NCBI GenBank assembly: GCA_016124495.1
Contig: WGNP01000006.1
Span: forward strand, 124,001-188,000
DNA: 64,000 nt
From: Hyphomonas sp.
GTDB taxonomy: Bacteria; Pseudomonadota; Alphaproteobacteria; Caulobacterales; Hyphomonadaceae
Reading direction: 5' to 3'
The notes beneath the pieces are model-generated. The model was not told where the DNA came from. It ran no database searches and saw only the letters and a list, made by a program, of their open reading frames with translations. Position 1 is the first letter of the stretch; every line of letters begins with the position of its first letter. The translations under genes and the position numbers were made by a program. Of this stretch, positions 49,846 through 60,029 are shown piece by piece.

Positions 49846-50666
49846 CAGGAGCGGACCTTGAACGGCTCGTGCCAGCCTTTCGGGGAGGCCGAGAATATCT
49901 CGTAGCCGGTTTCGGTGACGCCGATGGAATGCTCAAACTGGGCCGAAAGCTGGCGGTCGCGCGTTACGGCGGTCCAGCCATCCGGGAGGATGGCAGCGTC
50001 CTTGCGGCCGAGGTTCAGCATCGGCTCCACCGTGAAGAACATGCCAGCCTTAATCACCGGGCCTGTTCCGTAGGCGGAGGAATGGACGACGTTCGGCTCG
50101 TCATGGAACAGGCGCCCGAGCCCATGCCCGCAGAATTCGTCGACCACGGAGACGCGGTTGAGGCGAGCCACTTCGCTGATCGCGCCGCCTATGTCACCGA
50201 AGCGCGCGCCCGGCTTGATCTGCGCGATGCCGGCCATCATGGCCTCGTAGGTCACTTCCATCAGGCGCTCAGCTTTTCGCTTCACTTCGCCTACGCCGTA
50301 CATCCGGCTGTGGTCGCCGTGCCAGCCATCGACGATCAACGTTACGTCGATGTTGGCGATGTCGCCGTCTTTCAGCGCTTTCGGTCCGGGGATGCCGTGG
50401 CAGATCACGTGGTTCACCGAGATGCACGAGGCGTGGCGATAGCCGCGGTAGCCGATGGTGGCCGAGGTCGCGCCATGATCGTGCACGAACTCATAGATCC
50501 GCCGGTCGAGATACTCGGTCGTGACGCCTGGCTTGACCTCGGGAACCAGCATATCGAGGCACTCGGCGACCAGGCGGCCAGCGCGGCGCATGCCCTCGAA
50601 GCCCTCGGGGCCGTGGGTGCGGATTTCGCCCGTGCGCAGGGGCAGTAGGAGCTCTGTGTCTGTCAT
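49845..50666 (-). CDS. map: methionine aminopeptidase type I
   Basis: GMRRAGRLVAECLDML, SCISVNHVICHGIPGPKALKDGDIANIDVTLIVDGWHGDHSRMYGVG, VDEFCGHGLGRLFHDEPNV. Confidence 0.96.
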   Translation of the reverse strand: MTDTELLLPLRTGEIRTHGPEGFEGMRRAGRLVAECLDMLVPEVKPGVTTEYLDRRIYEFVHDHGATSATIGYRGYRHASCISVNHVICHGIPGPKALKDGDIANIDVTLIVDGWHGDHSRMYGVGEVKRKAERLMEVTYEAMMAGIAQIKPGARFGDIGGAISEVARLNRVSVVDEFCGHGLGRLFHDEPNVVHSSAYGTGPVIKAGMFFTVEPMLNLGRKDAAILPDGWTAVTRDRQLSAQFEHSIGVTETGYEIFSASPKGWHEPFKVRS

Positions 50667-50781
50667 CGGCGTAATATGGCAGGCCGCGCGCCCGTTTTCC
50701 ACTCCCATCTTGCCGAAACGGCTGCCCCCTGCCAGTTAGCGGACCAGAAAACAGGCCAGAAATTTCCAAGGGAGATACCGC

Positions 50782-52107
50782 ATGCGCAAACCCCTGTCCG
50801 TCAAGGCGGCCAGCCTCGCCTTGCTCGCCGTACTCGGCCTCGCGGCCTGTGCCAGTGCGCCGCCGGCCGCTGAAGCGCCCGCGCCGGTCTCTCCTGCCGC
50901 CGAGACGCCGCCCCCGGCTTTCAGCGCTGAGGGAATTGCCGCGCTCGAGGCCCGCATGGCGGCCTATGTCGAGGACGGTGCGGCGAAGGGTATTGCAACT
51001 CGTCTGGTCCGCGGCGGCGAGGTTATCAGCGATGTCCGCTACGGCATCCGCCGCGAGGCCGATGCCGCGCCGGTGGAAGGGGACACGATCTGGCGGGTCT
51101 ATTCGATGTCGAAGCCGGTGACCGGCGTCGCGCTGCTGACGCTCTGGGAAGAGGGCGCGTTCCAGCTGGACGATCCGGTCACGAAATACTTTCCCGAAAT
51201 CGAGGGCCTGCAGGTTTTCACCGGCCTTGATGCGGCGGGCGAACCTGTCCTCGTGCCCGCCGCCCGGCCCGCAACCATCCGGGAACTGATGAGCCATACG
51301 GCCGGCTTCGGCTACGGCCTGCGCGGTGGGGACTATGTCAACGACATGTTCCAGAAAAAGCAGGTGTTCCAGTCACCCACGATGGCGGAAATGGTCAGCC
51401 GCGTCGCCAGTATTCCCCTGCTGCACCAGCCAGGCGAAGTCTGGGACTATTCCATCGCGGTCGATCTGCAGGGCGCGCTGATCGAGCGGCTGTCCGGCCA
51501 GACCTTGGGCGAGTTCTTCGAGACGCGGCTGTTCGGCCCACTGGGCATGAAGGATACCGGCTTCTTTGTTCCGGAAGCGGACTATGACCGTTTCTCGGAT
51601 ATCTGGGGCTGGAGCGCCGAGCAGGGGGCGTTCGCGGCTCTGCCCATGCCCGCTTTCCAGTACCGCAAAGGGATGATCGCTTTTGAAGGCGGCGGGCACG
51701 GGCTCGTCAGCACGATGGACGATTTTGCGCGCTTTGCCGAGATGCTGGCAAATGGCGGCAGCCTCGACGGCGTCCAGATCCTGAAGCCGGAAACCGTCGC
51801 GATGATGGCGACCGATGTGCTGCCCGAAGGCGCCTTCCTCGGCTTTGACGGCACCGCCAGCAGCGAAGCGGCAGGCGTCGGCTTCGGGCTCAACGTCGCG
51901 GTGATCCGCGACGCCGGGAATGACCGCGGTTTTCCGCAGGGCTCCTATACCTGGGGCGGTGCAGCAGGCACTTGGTTTTGGGTGGACCCAGCAAACCGGC
52001 TCTACTTCGTTGGCATGGTGCAACGCTTTGGCCAGGGCGGCCCGGCTTTCGGCGCGCGCACGGAATCGGCCAGTCTCGTCTACAAGGCTCTGGAAACCGC
52101 TGAATGA
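50782..52107 (+). CDS. serine hydrolase, class C beta-lactamase-like lipoprotein
   Basis: Lipobox LGLAAC; YSMSKPVTGVALL (SxxK); YSIAVDLQG. Confidence 0.9.
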   Translation: MRKPLSVKAASLALLAVLGLAACASAPPAAEAPAPVSPAAETPPPAFSAEGIAALEARMAAYVEDGAAKGIATRLVRGGEVISDVRYGIRREADAAPVEGDTIWRVYSMSKPVTGVALLTLWEEGAFQLDDPVTKYFPEIEGLQVFTGLDAAGEPVLVPAARPATIRELMSHTAGFGYGLRGGDYVNDMFQKKQVFQSPTMAEMVSRVASIPLLHQPGEVWDYSIAVDLQGALIERLSGQTLGEFFETRLFGPLGMKDTGFFVPEADYDRFSDIWGWSAEQGAFAALPMPAFQYRKGMIAFEGGGHGLVSTMDDFARFAEMLANGGSLDGVQILKPETVAMMATDVLPEGAFLGFDGTASSEAAGVGFGLNVAVIRDAGNDRGFPQGSYTWGGAAGTWFWVDPANRLYFVGMVQRFGQGGPAFGARTESASLVYKALETAE

Positions 52108-52859
52108 CAAACCCCACTGCCGCCGTCCTCCTGATCGGGGACGAACTCCTCTCTGGCCGCACGCGGGATATCAACCTGCAGCAGGTCGCTCAGTATCTTG
52201 AGCCGCTTGGCATCCCGGTGATGGAGTGCCGCACCGTGCCGGACATTGAGGCCGAGATCGTCGCCGCCGTGAACGCCCTGCGCGCCAGGTACACCTATGT
52301 CTTCACGACCGGCGGGATTGGCCCGACGCACGACGACATAACGGCAGACGCCATCGCCGCCGCCTTCGGCGTCGGTATTTCGGAACATCCGGACGCGATC
52401 CGCGGCATGGCCGCCCGCTATGCGGCCATGAACACCGAGTTCACCGCCCCCCGGCGGCGCATGGCCCGCGTGCCGCATGGCGCAAGCCTCGTCGCCAACC
52501 CCGTCTCCGGCGCGCCGGGCTTTCAGATGGAGAACGTGTTCACGCTCGCCGGCGTGCCGCAGATCGCCCGGGCGATGCTGGAGGATATCGGGCCACGGCT
52601 CGAGACCGGCGCAGTGGTTCACAAGGTAACCGTCAGGGGCATGGGCCTGCGCGAGGGGGATATCGCCGTGAAGCTGGGCGAGATCGATGCTGCCGCGCCG
52701 CTGGTTTCGGTCGGCTCCTATCCCTGGTACTTGACGGCTGAAAATCACGGCGTATCGCTGGTGGCCCGCTCGATCGACCCTGCGGCCCTGAGCGCCGTGC
52801 GCCAGCAGCTCGTTGAACTGGCCGAATCCCTCGGCATCAAACCGGAAATCGATTCATGA
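52104..52859 (+). CDS. competence/damage-inducible protein A (CinA N-terminal, MoaB/Mog-like domain)
   Basis: AAVLLIGDELLSGRTRDINLQQVAQYLEPLGIPVMECRTVPDIE; TTGGIGPTHDDITADAIAAAFG. Confidence 0.92.
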   Translation: MTNPTAAVLLIGDELLSGRTRDINLQQVAQYLEPLGIPVMECRTVPDIEAEIVAAVNALRARYTYVFTTGGIGPTHDDITADAIAAAFGVGISEHPDAIRGMAARYAAMNTEFTAPRRRMARVPHGASLVANPVSGAPGFQMENVFTLAGVPQIARAMLEDIGPRLETGAVVHKVTVRGMGLREGDIAVKLGEIDAAAPLVSVGSYPWYLTAENHGVSLVARSIDPAALSAVRQQLVELAESLGIKPEIDS

Positions 52860-53341
52860 GCTTCATTACCCGCACCCCCGTCCTCTGGACCCTCTTTGTG
52901 CTGACGGTTGCGCTGACGCTGGCCTTCGGGGCCTCCGCGCCCATGGTCGGCGGCCAGTTCCTCGACATGCTATCAAAGCCGGAAGATACGCGCGCCCTGT
53001 TCGACGCGATGACGCCGGACGAACGAACCGCGCACTTCTGGCTTACGGTCCTTCTGGATACGGCCTACCCCCTGTCTTTCGGCCTCTTTTTCGCGGGCAT
53101 GGCCTGGCGCTTCTTTGGCAAGCTTGGCCCGTTCGCCGCAATACCCGGTTTCGTCGTACTGATCGTCGATCTCACCGAGAATACGTTGCAGGCGATCACG
53201 CTGTCGGGCGCGGCCTATGTGCTGGAGCCGAAGGAATGGGTCTCGCCGCTGAAGATGAACCTGTTCTATCTCGCGGCCCTCATCGCGCTCATTGCGGCAG
53301 GCATCGCGCTCTACCGGGTCATCACGAAGAAGAAGGCCTAG
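52856..53341 (+). CDS. hypothetical membrane protein
   Basis: 4-TM-like; overlaps upstream stop by ATGA. Confidence 0.7.
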   Translation: MSFITRTPVLWTLFVLTVALTLAFGASAPMVGGQFLDMLSKPEDTRALFDAMTPDERTAHFWLTVLLDTAYPLSFGLFFAGMAWRFFGKLGPFAAIPGFVVLIVDLTENTLQAITLSGAAYVLEPKEWVSPLKMNLFYLAALIALIAAGIALYRVITKKKA

Positions 53342-53418
53342 GGCCTCCCCAAGGTCAGGCTTGGCGCGGGGCGCCTCCCGGCGGTAACACTGCTGGCACA
53401 CAAAAGGGAGAAGCCGCC

Positions 53419-54201
53419 ATGTCAGAAAAGATTGTCCTCGTCGAGCGCCACGGCGCCGTTGCCCTCGTCACGCTCAACCGGCCGGACGCACTGAACGCCC
53501 TGAACCGCGCCCTGCGCGCCGAGATTGTGCGCGTGTTCACCGAACTGAAGGACGACACCTCGATCCGCGCCGTCGTGCTCACCGGCGCTGGCCGTGCTTT
53601 CACTGCCGGCATCGATCTGAAGGAAGCGGGCCAGACCGGCTTTGCCCTTGGCGCCGATGAGGACTCCAAATCGATCAACATGGCCGCCGCGCTCGAGGCC
53701 TATCCCTGGCCCATCGTCGGCGCGATCAACGGCTTCGCCATCACGGGTGGCTTCGAGCTCGCCCTGATGTGCGACGTGCTGCTGGCGTCGGAGAACGCCA
53801 AGTTCGCCGACACGCATGCCCGCGTCGGCATCGTGCCAGGCTGGGGGCTGTCGCAGAAACTCTCGCGCCTGATCGGAATCAGCCGCGCCAAGGAGCTTTC
53901 CTTCACGGGCAATTTCATCGACGCGCATACGTCGGAGAAATGGGGCCTCGTCAACCGCGTCTACCCGGCCGCAGACCTCGTGCCCGCTGCGCTCCAGCTC
54001 GCGACCGAAATGACCGGCACACAGCCGGTACTGCTGAAGAAGTACAAGGCGCTGATCGATGACGGCTTCGGCATGGAGTTCGGCAAGGCGATGAAGGAAG
54101 AAATCAAACGCTCGATCGAGCATTCGGCTTCGGTGTCGGCAGAGTCGGTCGAGGAAGCGCGCAAGCAGGTGACCGCACGGGGCAGGGACCAGCAGGGCTG
54201 A
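53419..54201 (+). CDS. enoyl-CoA hydratase family protein
   Basis: VTLNRPDALNALNRAL, GAGRAFTAGIDLKEAG, GAINGFAITGGFELALMCDVLLASENAKFADTHARVGIVPGWG; ORF-track start 52813 is spurious. Confidence 0.93.
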   Translation: MSEKIVLVERHGAVALVTLNRPDALNALNRALRAEIVRVFTELKDDTSIRAVVLTGAGRAFTAGIDLKEAGQTGFALGADEDSKSINMAAALEAYPWPIVGAINGFAITGGFELALMCDVLLASENAKFADTHARVGIVPGWGLSQKLSRLIGISRAKELSFTGNFIDAHTSEKWGLVNRVYPAADLVPAALQLATEMTGTQPVLLKKYKALIDDGFGMEFGKAMKEEIKRSIEHSASVSAESVEEARKQVTARGRDQQG

Positions 54202-54249
54202 CCCGTTGAACCCCTCTCCCTCCCGGAGAGTGGAGAAGGCCAAGTCGCA

Positions 54250-54826
54250 AAGTCGAACGCATACAGCATCAGTATACTGAGGGTCATTGACTGGTGCAGC
54301 GACATAGCCGCTGTCCCGCCAGCTCCAAAGGCGACGAACTGTGGCAGGAAATGCTCCTGCGTCGAATAGTTGCGCGCGGCGCGTCGCGAGGCGGCGATAG
54401 TTCAGCATGTCTTCGATCTGCCCTGCAGCCAGTGCGGCGTTTACCCAGTCCGCAAATTCGCTTGCCCAGCCGGGCGCCACAGTGCTGCCCCGCCAGTCGA
54501 CGATGCGCAGGTCATGCGTGAAGCTGCCGCTGGCAAGGATCAGCACGCCGTCCTCCGTAAACGCACGCAGCGCCCGGCGGCGGATAGCGCTGGTCGGGCA
54601 GGATCTGCGGGAAGCCGCCAAAGTCGAGGATCGTCTCGTTGACGGCCACCGTGTTCACCGCAGGAGTGTTCGTATCCCAATGCGCCTAGACGACGAGGAT
54701 GGCCTTCGGGCGCGGCAGGGGCTGGCCCAGCGCCACGAGGAAATCCCGCGCGGGCACATCATCGGATCGCAGCGTCGGCGAACCGTGGGAGACAAAGACG
54801 GGGTCGATCAGGCAGTAATCCTCCAC
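54250..54826 (-). pseudogene. DODA/LigB-type extradiol dioxygenase remnant
   Basis: [65 protein letters not shown]...(deletion)...[54 protein letters not shown] // (shift) STQEHFLPQFVAFGAGGTAAMSLHQSMTLSILMLYAFDFA. Confidence 0.9.
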
Positions 54827-54984
54827 CCGTGTTTAATCGCCCGGATCCGGGAACGCCCCGCTAGCAATGTCAGCCCGCGGGCGCCGCCGAACCTCTATGC
54901 CGCTACGGCATGGCCGTGCCGGGAGTTGCGCGAAGGCCTTCCCCCGGACTATCACCATCCCAGCCATAACACCGGGAGAAAGCC

Positions 54985-56196
54985 ATGCGCGATGTCGTGA
55001 TCTGTGAACCTGTCCGCACGGCGGTCGGCGGCTTCGGCGGCTCGTTCAAGGATGTCCACGCGCATGTGCTCGGCGCGGCAGTTGTCGAAGGACTGATGGC
55101 GCGCACCGGCTTGCCGAAGGACAAGGTGGACGATGTGATCTTTGCGCAGTGTTATCCTTCTATGGACGCGCCGGCGCTTGGCCGCGTGGTCGCGCTCGAT
55201 GCGGGCTTGCCGATCGAAGTCAGCGGCATGCAGATCGACCGGCGTTGCGGCTCCGGCTTGCAGGCGGTCATCAATGCGACCATGCAGATCGCCACCGGCG
55301 CTATGGACTGTGTTATCGCGGGCGGCGCTGAGTCGATGAGCAATGCGCCGTTTTATTCCACCAACTGGCGTTGGGGCCTCGGCCAGGGCAACATGACCGT
55401 GAACGACGGCCTGATCACTGGCCGCCTCACGGCTGGCGGCAAGAATTTCCCGGTGCCGGGTGGCATGCTGGAGACGGCTGAGAACCTTCGGCGCGATTAC
55501 CAGATCACCCGCGCCGCGCAGGACGCGTTCGCGGCCGCCTCCCATGCGAAAGCCGTCGCTGCCCAGAATAGCGGTGTGTTCAACGAGGAGATCATCCCGG
55601 TTTCTGTCAAAGGCAGGAAGGCCGACACGGTGGTCACCCGCGACGAACATCCGCGTGCGGACTCGACCGCTGAAGTGCTGGGAAAGCTTAAAGCCATCCG
55701 CCTGAAGCAGGATCCTGAAGCCACCGTTACCGCCGGCAATGCCAGCGGCCAGAATGACGGCGCCTCTGCCTGTCTCGTGATGACGCGTGAAATGGCCGAC
55801 CAGTACGGCCTGAAGCCGCTCGCCCGGCTGGTCTCTTGGGCGGTTGCGGGAGTCGGTCCGGCGGTCATGGGCATCGGCCCTGTTCCGTCCACGGAGAAAG
55901 CGCTGAAGCGCGCCGGGCTGACGCTGAAGGACCTTGACCTGATCGAACTCAATGAGGCCTTCGCCGCGCAGGTGCTTGCCTGCACCAAGGCGATGGGCTT
56001 TTCGGACGAGGACTATGCCCGCCTCAACGTGCATGGCTCCGGCATCTCGCTGGGCCACCCGGTCGGCGCGACCGGCGGGCGCATCCTTGCCACGCTGCTG
56101 CGCGAAATGGACCGCCGCGAAGCACGCTACGGCCTTGAAACCATGTGTATCGGCGGCGGGCAGGGGCTGGCCGCGATTTTCGAGCGTGTTAACTGA
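54985..56196 (+). CDS. acetyl-CoA C-acetyltransferase (thiolase)
   Basis: RTAVGGFGGSFKDVHAHVLGAAVV, QIDRRCGSGLQAV, GGAESMSNAPFY, NVHGSGISLGHPVGATGGRI, CIGGGQGLA. Confidence 0.95.
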   Translation: MRDVVICEPVRTAVGGFGGSFKDVHAHVLGAAVVEGLMARTGLPKDKVDDVIFAQCYPSMDAPALGRVVALDAGLPIEVSGMQIDRRCGSGLQAVINATMQIATGAMDCVIAGGAESMSNAPFYSTNWRWGLGQGNMTVNDGLITGRLTAGGKNFPVPGGMLETAENLRRDYQITRAAQDAFAAASHAKAVAAQNSGVFNEEIIPVSVKGRKADTVVTRDEHPRADSTAEVLGKLKAIRLKQDPEATVTAGNASGQNDGASACLVMTREMADQYGLKPLARLVSWAVAGVGPAVMGIGPVPSTEKALKRAGLTLKDLDLIELNEAFAAQVLACTKAMGFSDEDYARLNVHGSGISLGHPVGATGGRILATLLREMDRREARYGLETMCIGGGQGLAAIFERVN

Positions 56197-56403
56197 GATT
56201 TCTCAGACGGCGGACTGCGCAGAGCCTAACGTAGAAATAACTTGCTATTGGCGGGTCAGGGGCGCATATGCCCGTTATCGACATTGGCCGGCCACTCAGG
56301 CGCAGCTCCCGTAACAGGGTGCGGTTTCAGATAACCTCTCCAAAATTCGATATGCAAGGTCTGACGCATTGTCAGTCCACAAACTTATATGAGACTTACT
56401 TTT

Positions 56404-56619
56404 ATGACTATGACGAACGGTACTGTGAAATTCTTCAACAGCCAAAAAGGCTTCGGCTTCATTGCGCCTGCAAACGGCGGCAACGACGTTTTCGTGCACG
56501 TGACCGCGCTTGAGCGCTCGGGCATCGCACATCTGAACGAAGGCCAGAAAGTCAATTTTGACACGGCCAAAGATCAGCGCTCCGGCAAGGTCGCCGTGAG
56601 CACGATCGAACTGGCTTAA
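56404..56619 (+). CDS. cold-shock domain protein (CspA family)
   Basis: NGTVKFFNSQKGFGFIAPANGGNDVFVHVTALERSGIAHLNEGQKVNFD. Confidence 0.96.
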   Translation: MTMTNGTVKFFNSQKGFGFIAPANGGNDVFVHVTALERSGIAHLNEGQKVNFDTAKDQRSGKVAVSTIELA

Positions 56620-56673
56620 GCCAGGCAGCTGCTGGCGCCGCGTCCCCGCGGCCGCCTCAGCGGCAAACTGAAG

Positions 56674-56706
56674 AGGCGCGTTCCGGTAACGGGGCGCGCT
56701 TTTTTC
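56674..56706 (+). terminator. Rho-independent terminator of the cold-shock gene
   Basis: AGGCGCGTTCCG-GTAA-CGGGGCGCGCT stem (two G-T wobbles) followed by TTTTT. Confidence 0.85.
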
Positions 56707-56720
56707 TTTGTCCCGAACAT

Positions 56721-57368
56721 TCAGAGCTCTTTCGAGACGCCGATAACAATGTGGTCGCTGGTCTCGCCGTCCCGGTCCCGTTGGAGGTATTCGATCTGCC
56801 ACTTCGTGCCAGCGATCGTCCGCTCAAACCCTGCCCGGGAGCGGTTTTCCTGAAGTCCGCTGTCATTGCCCCATTCAGTGGTGTTCAGTCCCAGCATGAT
56901 TTCTTCGCTGAGCGAGAGCGTCAGCCCGGTGCCTTTCAGCGGATATTCAAGTCCGATCCGCTGGCGAACGCGCCAGCCGGTCCCGCTGGTGCCTTCGCGG
57001 TATCGCTGCTCGAGCCGCGTGCGCGATGAAAACTCTACACCCCAGGTCTCGAACAGGCGATAATCCGCCTGTTGCCACAACCGGTGCTCAATCTGATCGG
57101 CGCCGGTCCGTATGGACTGACTATATCGGTATCCCCCGCTGATCTCGAGCCGCTCGTTAACCTCGAACGACAGCACCGGGCGGATGACGAAGGCGTCCAG
57201 CTGGCCGTCCGGCTGGTAGCGCATTTCTGTATCTAGGCCCACCGCAGCGCGTGGTTCTCCCGGCAGCGACTTCTCAAGGTCTGCCTGAATCCAGATCTGG
57301 TTCTCGGCAAGAGCGCCCGGCGCAGAGCTGGCTGCGACCGCAGCAATGGCCACAAAAGTACGTTTCAT
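56721..57368 (-). CDS. DUF2490 outer membrane protein
   Basis: Signal peptide; IWIQADLEKSLPG...QIEHRLWQQADYRLFETWGVEFSSRTRLEQRYREGTSGTGWRVRQRIGLEYPL. Confidence 0.82.
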   Translation of the reverse strand: MKRTFVAIAAVAASSAPGALAENQIWIQADLEKSLPGEPRAAVGLDTEMRYQPDGQLDAFVIRPVLSFEVNERLEISGGYRYSQSIRTGADQIEHRLWQQADYRLFETWGVEFSSRTRLEQRYREGTSGTGWRVRQRIGLEYPLKGTGLTLSLSEEIMLGLNTTEWGNDSGLQENRSRAGFERTIAGTKWQIEYLQRDRDGETSDHIVIGVSKEL

Positions 57369-57484
57369 GGCATCGCCTTAGCACAACCAGCCTGACGCAA
57401 ATCTGTCAAAAAACTACCGCGCTGTACAATTTCCGGCTTCAGGCGTGAACAATCTGCTAAAAGCAAGATGTCTCTGTTTCAACC

Positions 57485-58969
57485 TCAGAGGCCGAAATAC
57501 AGCGCGATGATTCCGATGCAGGTTACGTTCAGCGCCAACCCCGCCCGCGCCATGTCCCGCACCGTCAGTTTCCGCGTCGCAAACACCACTGCATTCGGCC
57601 CGGTCGCAATCGGCAGCATGAAGCCGCAGGAAGCCGCGACGCAGCAGGGAATCACCAGGCTGCGGATATCCAGCCCCGTCGCCTCGGCCAGCGCGCCGAG
57701 CACCGGCAGGAACGTTGTCATCGCCGCAACATTCGACATGATCTCAGAGAGGAACACGACGATCGTCACGATGATCAGGATCAGCAGCACCGGGGGCAGA
57801 TTTGCAAAGCCTGCGAGGCCGGCGCCCAGCCATCCAGCCAGTCCGGAGGCCTGGATTGCCCCGGCGATCGACAGACCGCCCCCGAACAGCAGAACGACAT
57901 CCCACGGGATGTTCCTGCCGTCTTCCCAGTCCAGCAACGCGCGCCCCCGACCGGCCGATTTAGGCCCGGTATCGCCGTGCGGCACGAGGAACATCACCAC
58001 GGCGCCGAGCATCGCAATGCCCATATCGCTGAGACCTGCCAGTGCGGGTACTTTGATCAGCTGCTCGCGCAGGATCCACGCGCCCGCAATCAGGCCGAAC
58101 ACGATAGCCACCCGCGCTTCCGCCTGCGTGATGCGGCCCAGCGCGCCATGCTGAACACGGATGGACTCGCTCGCAGCTTTCGCCTGATCGGGGGAAGATC
58201 TGAGCCCCCAGGTCAGGATCAGCCAGGCTGCCGGCAGCATCAGGGCAATCATTGGTATGCCAATGCCCATCCATTCACTGAAGCCGATCTCGATGCCGGC
58301 GTTTTCGCGCAGCCAGCCCATGGCAATCAGGTTCGTGGGTGTGCCGACCGGCGTGCCCAGCCCGCCGATCGAGGCGGCGTAGCAGACCCCCAAGAGAAGC
58401 GCGACCGCGAGCCTCGGCCCGCCGCCCGCTGCAACGGCCACGGACAGCACGATGGGCGCCATCATCAGTGTCGTCGCCGTATTGGAAATCCACATCGACA
58501 GAAGCGCCGTGGTCAGCATAACGCCAGCCACCAGCAATTTCAGCCGCGCGCCGGAGACGCGCAGCACATTCAGCGCGATGCGCCGGTGCAGGTTCCACTT
58601 CTCGACGGCCAGCGCCACAATGAACCCGCCGAGCAGCAACATCACGACGGGGTCCGCATAGGGCGCCGCGATGTCCTTCAGCGGCATCAGCCCGATCAAC
58701 GGCAACACAGCCAGCGGCAGGAGAGATGTGACCGCCATCGGCACGGCCTCGGTCGCCCACCAGACGGCCATCAGCGCGAACAGGCCGGCCACCAGCATGG
58801 CGCTCTGTTCAAGGCCGCCGGGGGCCGGAATCAGTGCGATCGTCAGGCCCAGCGCGGGGCCAAGCCAGAGCCCGAGCTTTTGCGCAAACCCGGTGCTTTC
58901 AGGCGGCATGCCTTCGCGCGGCGGGGATGTCTCACCCGTCTCGGTCATCTGATGTTCCTCAAACCCCAT
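57485..58969 (-). CDS. SLC13/DASS-family anion symporter
   Basis: WWATEAVPMAVTSLLPLAVLPLIGLM, MWISNTATTLMMAPIV, GTPVGTPTNLIAMG. Confidence 0.92.
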   Translation of the reverse strand: MGFEEHQMTETGETSPPREGMPPESTGFAQKLGLWLGPALGLTIALIPAPGGLEQSAMLVAGLFALMAVWWATEAVPMAVTSLLPLAVLPLIGLMPLKDIAAPYADPVVMLLLGGFIVALAVEKWNLHRRIALNVLRVSGARLKLLVAGVMLTTALLSMWISNTATTLMMAPIVLSVAVAAGGGPRLAVALLLGVCYAASIGGLGTPVGTPTNLIAMGWLRENAGIEIGFSEWMGIGIPMIALMLPAAWLILTWGLRSSPDQAKAASESIRVQHGALGRITQAEARVAIVFGLIAGAWILREQLIKVPALAGLSDMGIAMLGAVVMFLVPHGDTGPKSAGRGRALLDWEDGRNIPWDVVLLFGGGLSIAGAIQASGLAGWLGAGLAGFANLPPVLLILIIVTIVVFLSEIMSNVAAMTTFLPVLGALAEATGLDIRSLVIPCCVAASCGFMLPIATGPNAVVFATRKLTVRDMARAGLALNVTCIGIIALYFGL

Positions 58970-59065
58970 AGTCTTTGAGACGACGCTTAGCGCGCTTTGC
59001 CGGGTGGGGGAACCGGCCCCCGGCTTGCCATCCGTACGGGCGCGCCTTAACGCTCTGCGTCATGT

Positions 59066-59152
59066 GCGGGCGTGGCGAAATTGGTATACGCAAGGGACTT
59101 AAAATCCCTCGGCCGCAAGGCCTTGCCGGTTCAAGCCCGGCCGCCCGCACCA
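59066..59152 (+). tRNA. tRNA-Leu(UAA), 3' CCA encoded
   Basis: GCGGGCG...CGCCCGC-A-CCA acceptor, anticodon loop CTTAAAA (anticodon TAA), long variable arm, GGTTCAAGCC T-loop. Confidence 0.95.
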
Positions 59153-59157
59153 TTGTT

Positions 59158-59897
59158 TCACCCCTCCGGCAGCGGGGTAAATTCCGCATCGTCCCCATCC
59201 GGCAATTTCATCCGGCCCTGTTTCCAGTCTTCCTTCGCTTGCTGCACCCGCGTCTTTGACGACGACTCGAAGTTCCAGAAGATGAACCGTTCTCCAACCG
59301 CCTCGCCGCCGAGCGCCATCACGGTCGACAGCGCAAGCGCCGTTACGCATACATCACCGTTGCCGACAACGGCCATCTGACCGGGCATCAGCGCCTGTCC
59401 CGCCACTTCGATGGCGCCATCGGTGAGATACACCGCGCGTTCCGCATGCTCTCCCTGAACGCCCCGGCTGGCGCCCGTGATCATCCGTCCACGGAGGCCG
59501 GCTTCCGTTCAAGTCGGCAGGCTGTCTGCCGGGGGGGGCAGAAGCCGGGATCAAGCTCCTGGTCCTCGTTTGGCAGGGCCACCCAGGCCTGGATGCCATG
59601 CATGTGCGCGCCGTGCATCCGCGCATGCTCCAGCCGCTCCGAAGGCGTGATGCCTTTCCCGGCCGTCATCCAGTTCACCGCGCCGGAGTAGCGACAGGTG
59701 ACGGTCGAGAGGCCGATGTGCGGATGCGGCCGCACGTCCAGTTCGTGCGGAATGCCCGGCGCAAAATCGAAAGGCCCCATCTGGTCGAAGAAGATGAACG
59801 GTTCCACCATCCGCCGCTTCGCGAAAGGCAGCACGCGGCCCACTTCAAAGCCGCCGCCGAGGTCGCGACTGCGCTTGTCGACGATGAGGTCGATCAT
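59158..59897 (-). pseudogene. pirin gene, broken
   Basis: N-part 59481-59897 (EPFIFFDQMGPFDFAPG...RPHPHIGLSTVTC...HMHGIQAWVALPNEDQELDPGF) and C-part 59158-59484 (ERAVYLTDGAIEVAGQALMPGQMAVV...GERFIFWNF) in different frames; G8 tract at 59531-59538 near the junction. Confidence 0.85.
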
Positions 59898-60029
59898 GGG
59901 AGGCTCCTTCCGGTCAGTGTCTCAGGCCCACCCGCATACCAGCCTTTCCCGCGGCGAGGCTTTTTCTATGCGCGCGCGCCTGATAACACCTATACAGGCC
60001 TTGTTTTCAGACGATCCCGGAGTTTTCCC

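Noticed and set aside
53422-54621. 399-aa minus-strand ORF
   Set aside because: Fusion of the DODA pseudogene C-terminal piece with antisense of the enoyl-CoA hydratase; not one gene.
57977-58978. 333-aa plus-strand ORF over the SLC13 transporter
   Set aside because: Antisense of a clear membrane transporter; His/Gln/Arg-rich low-information sequence.
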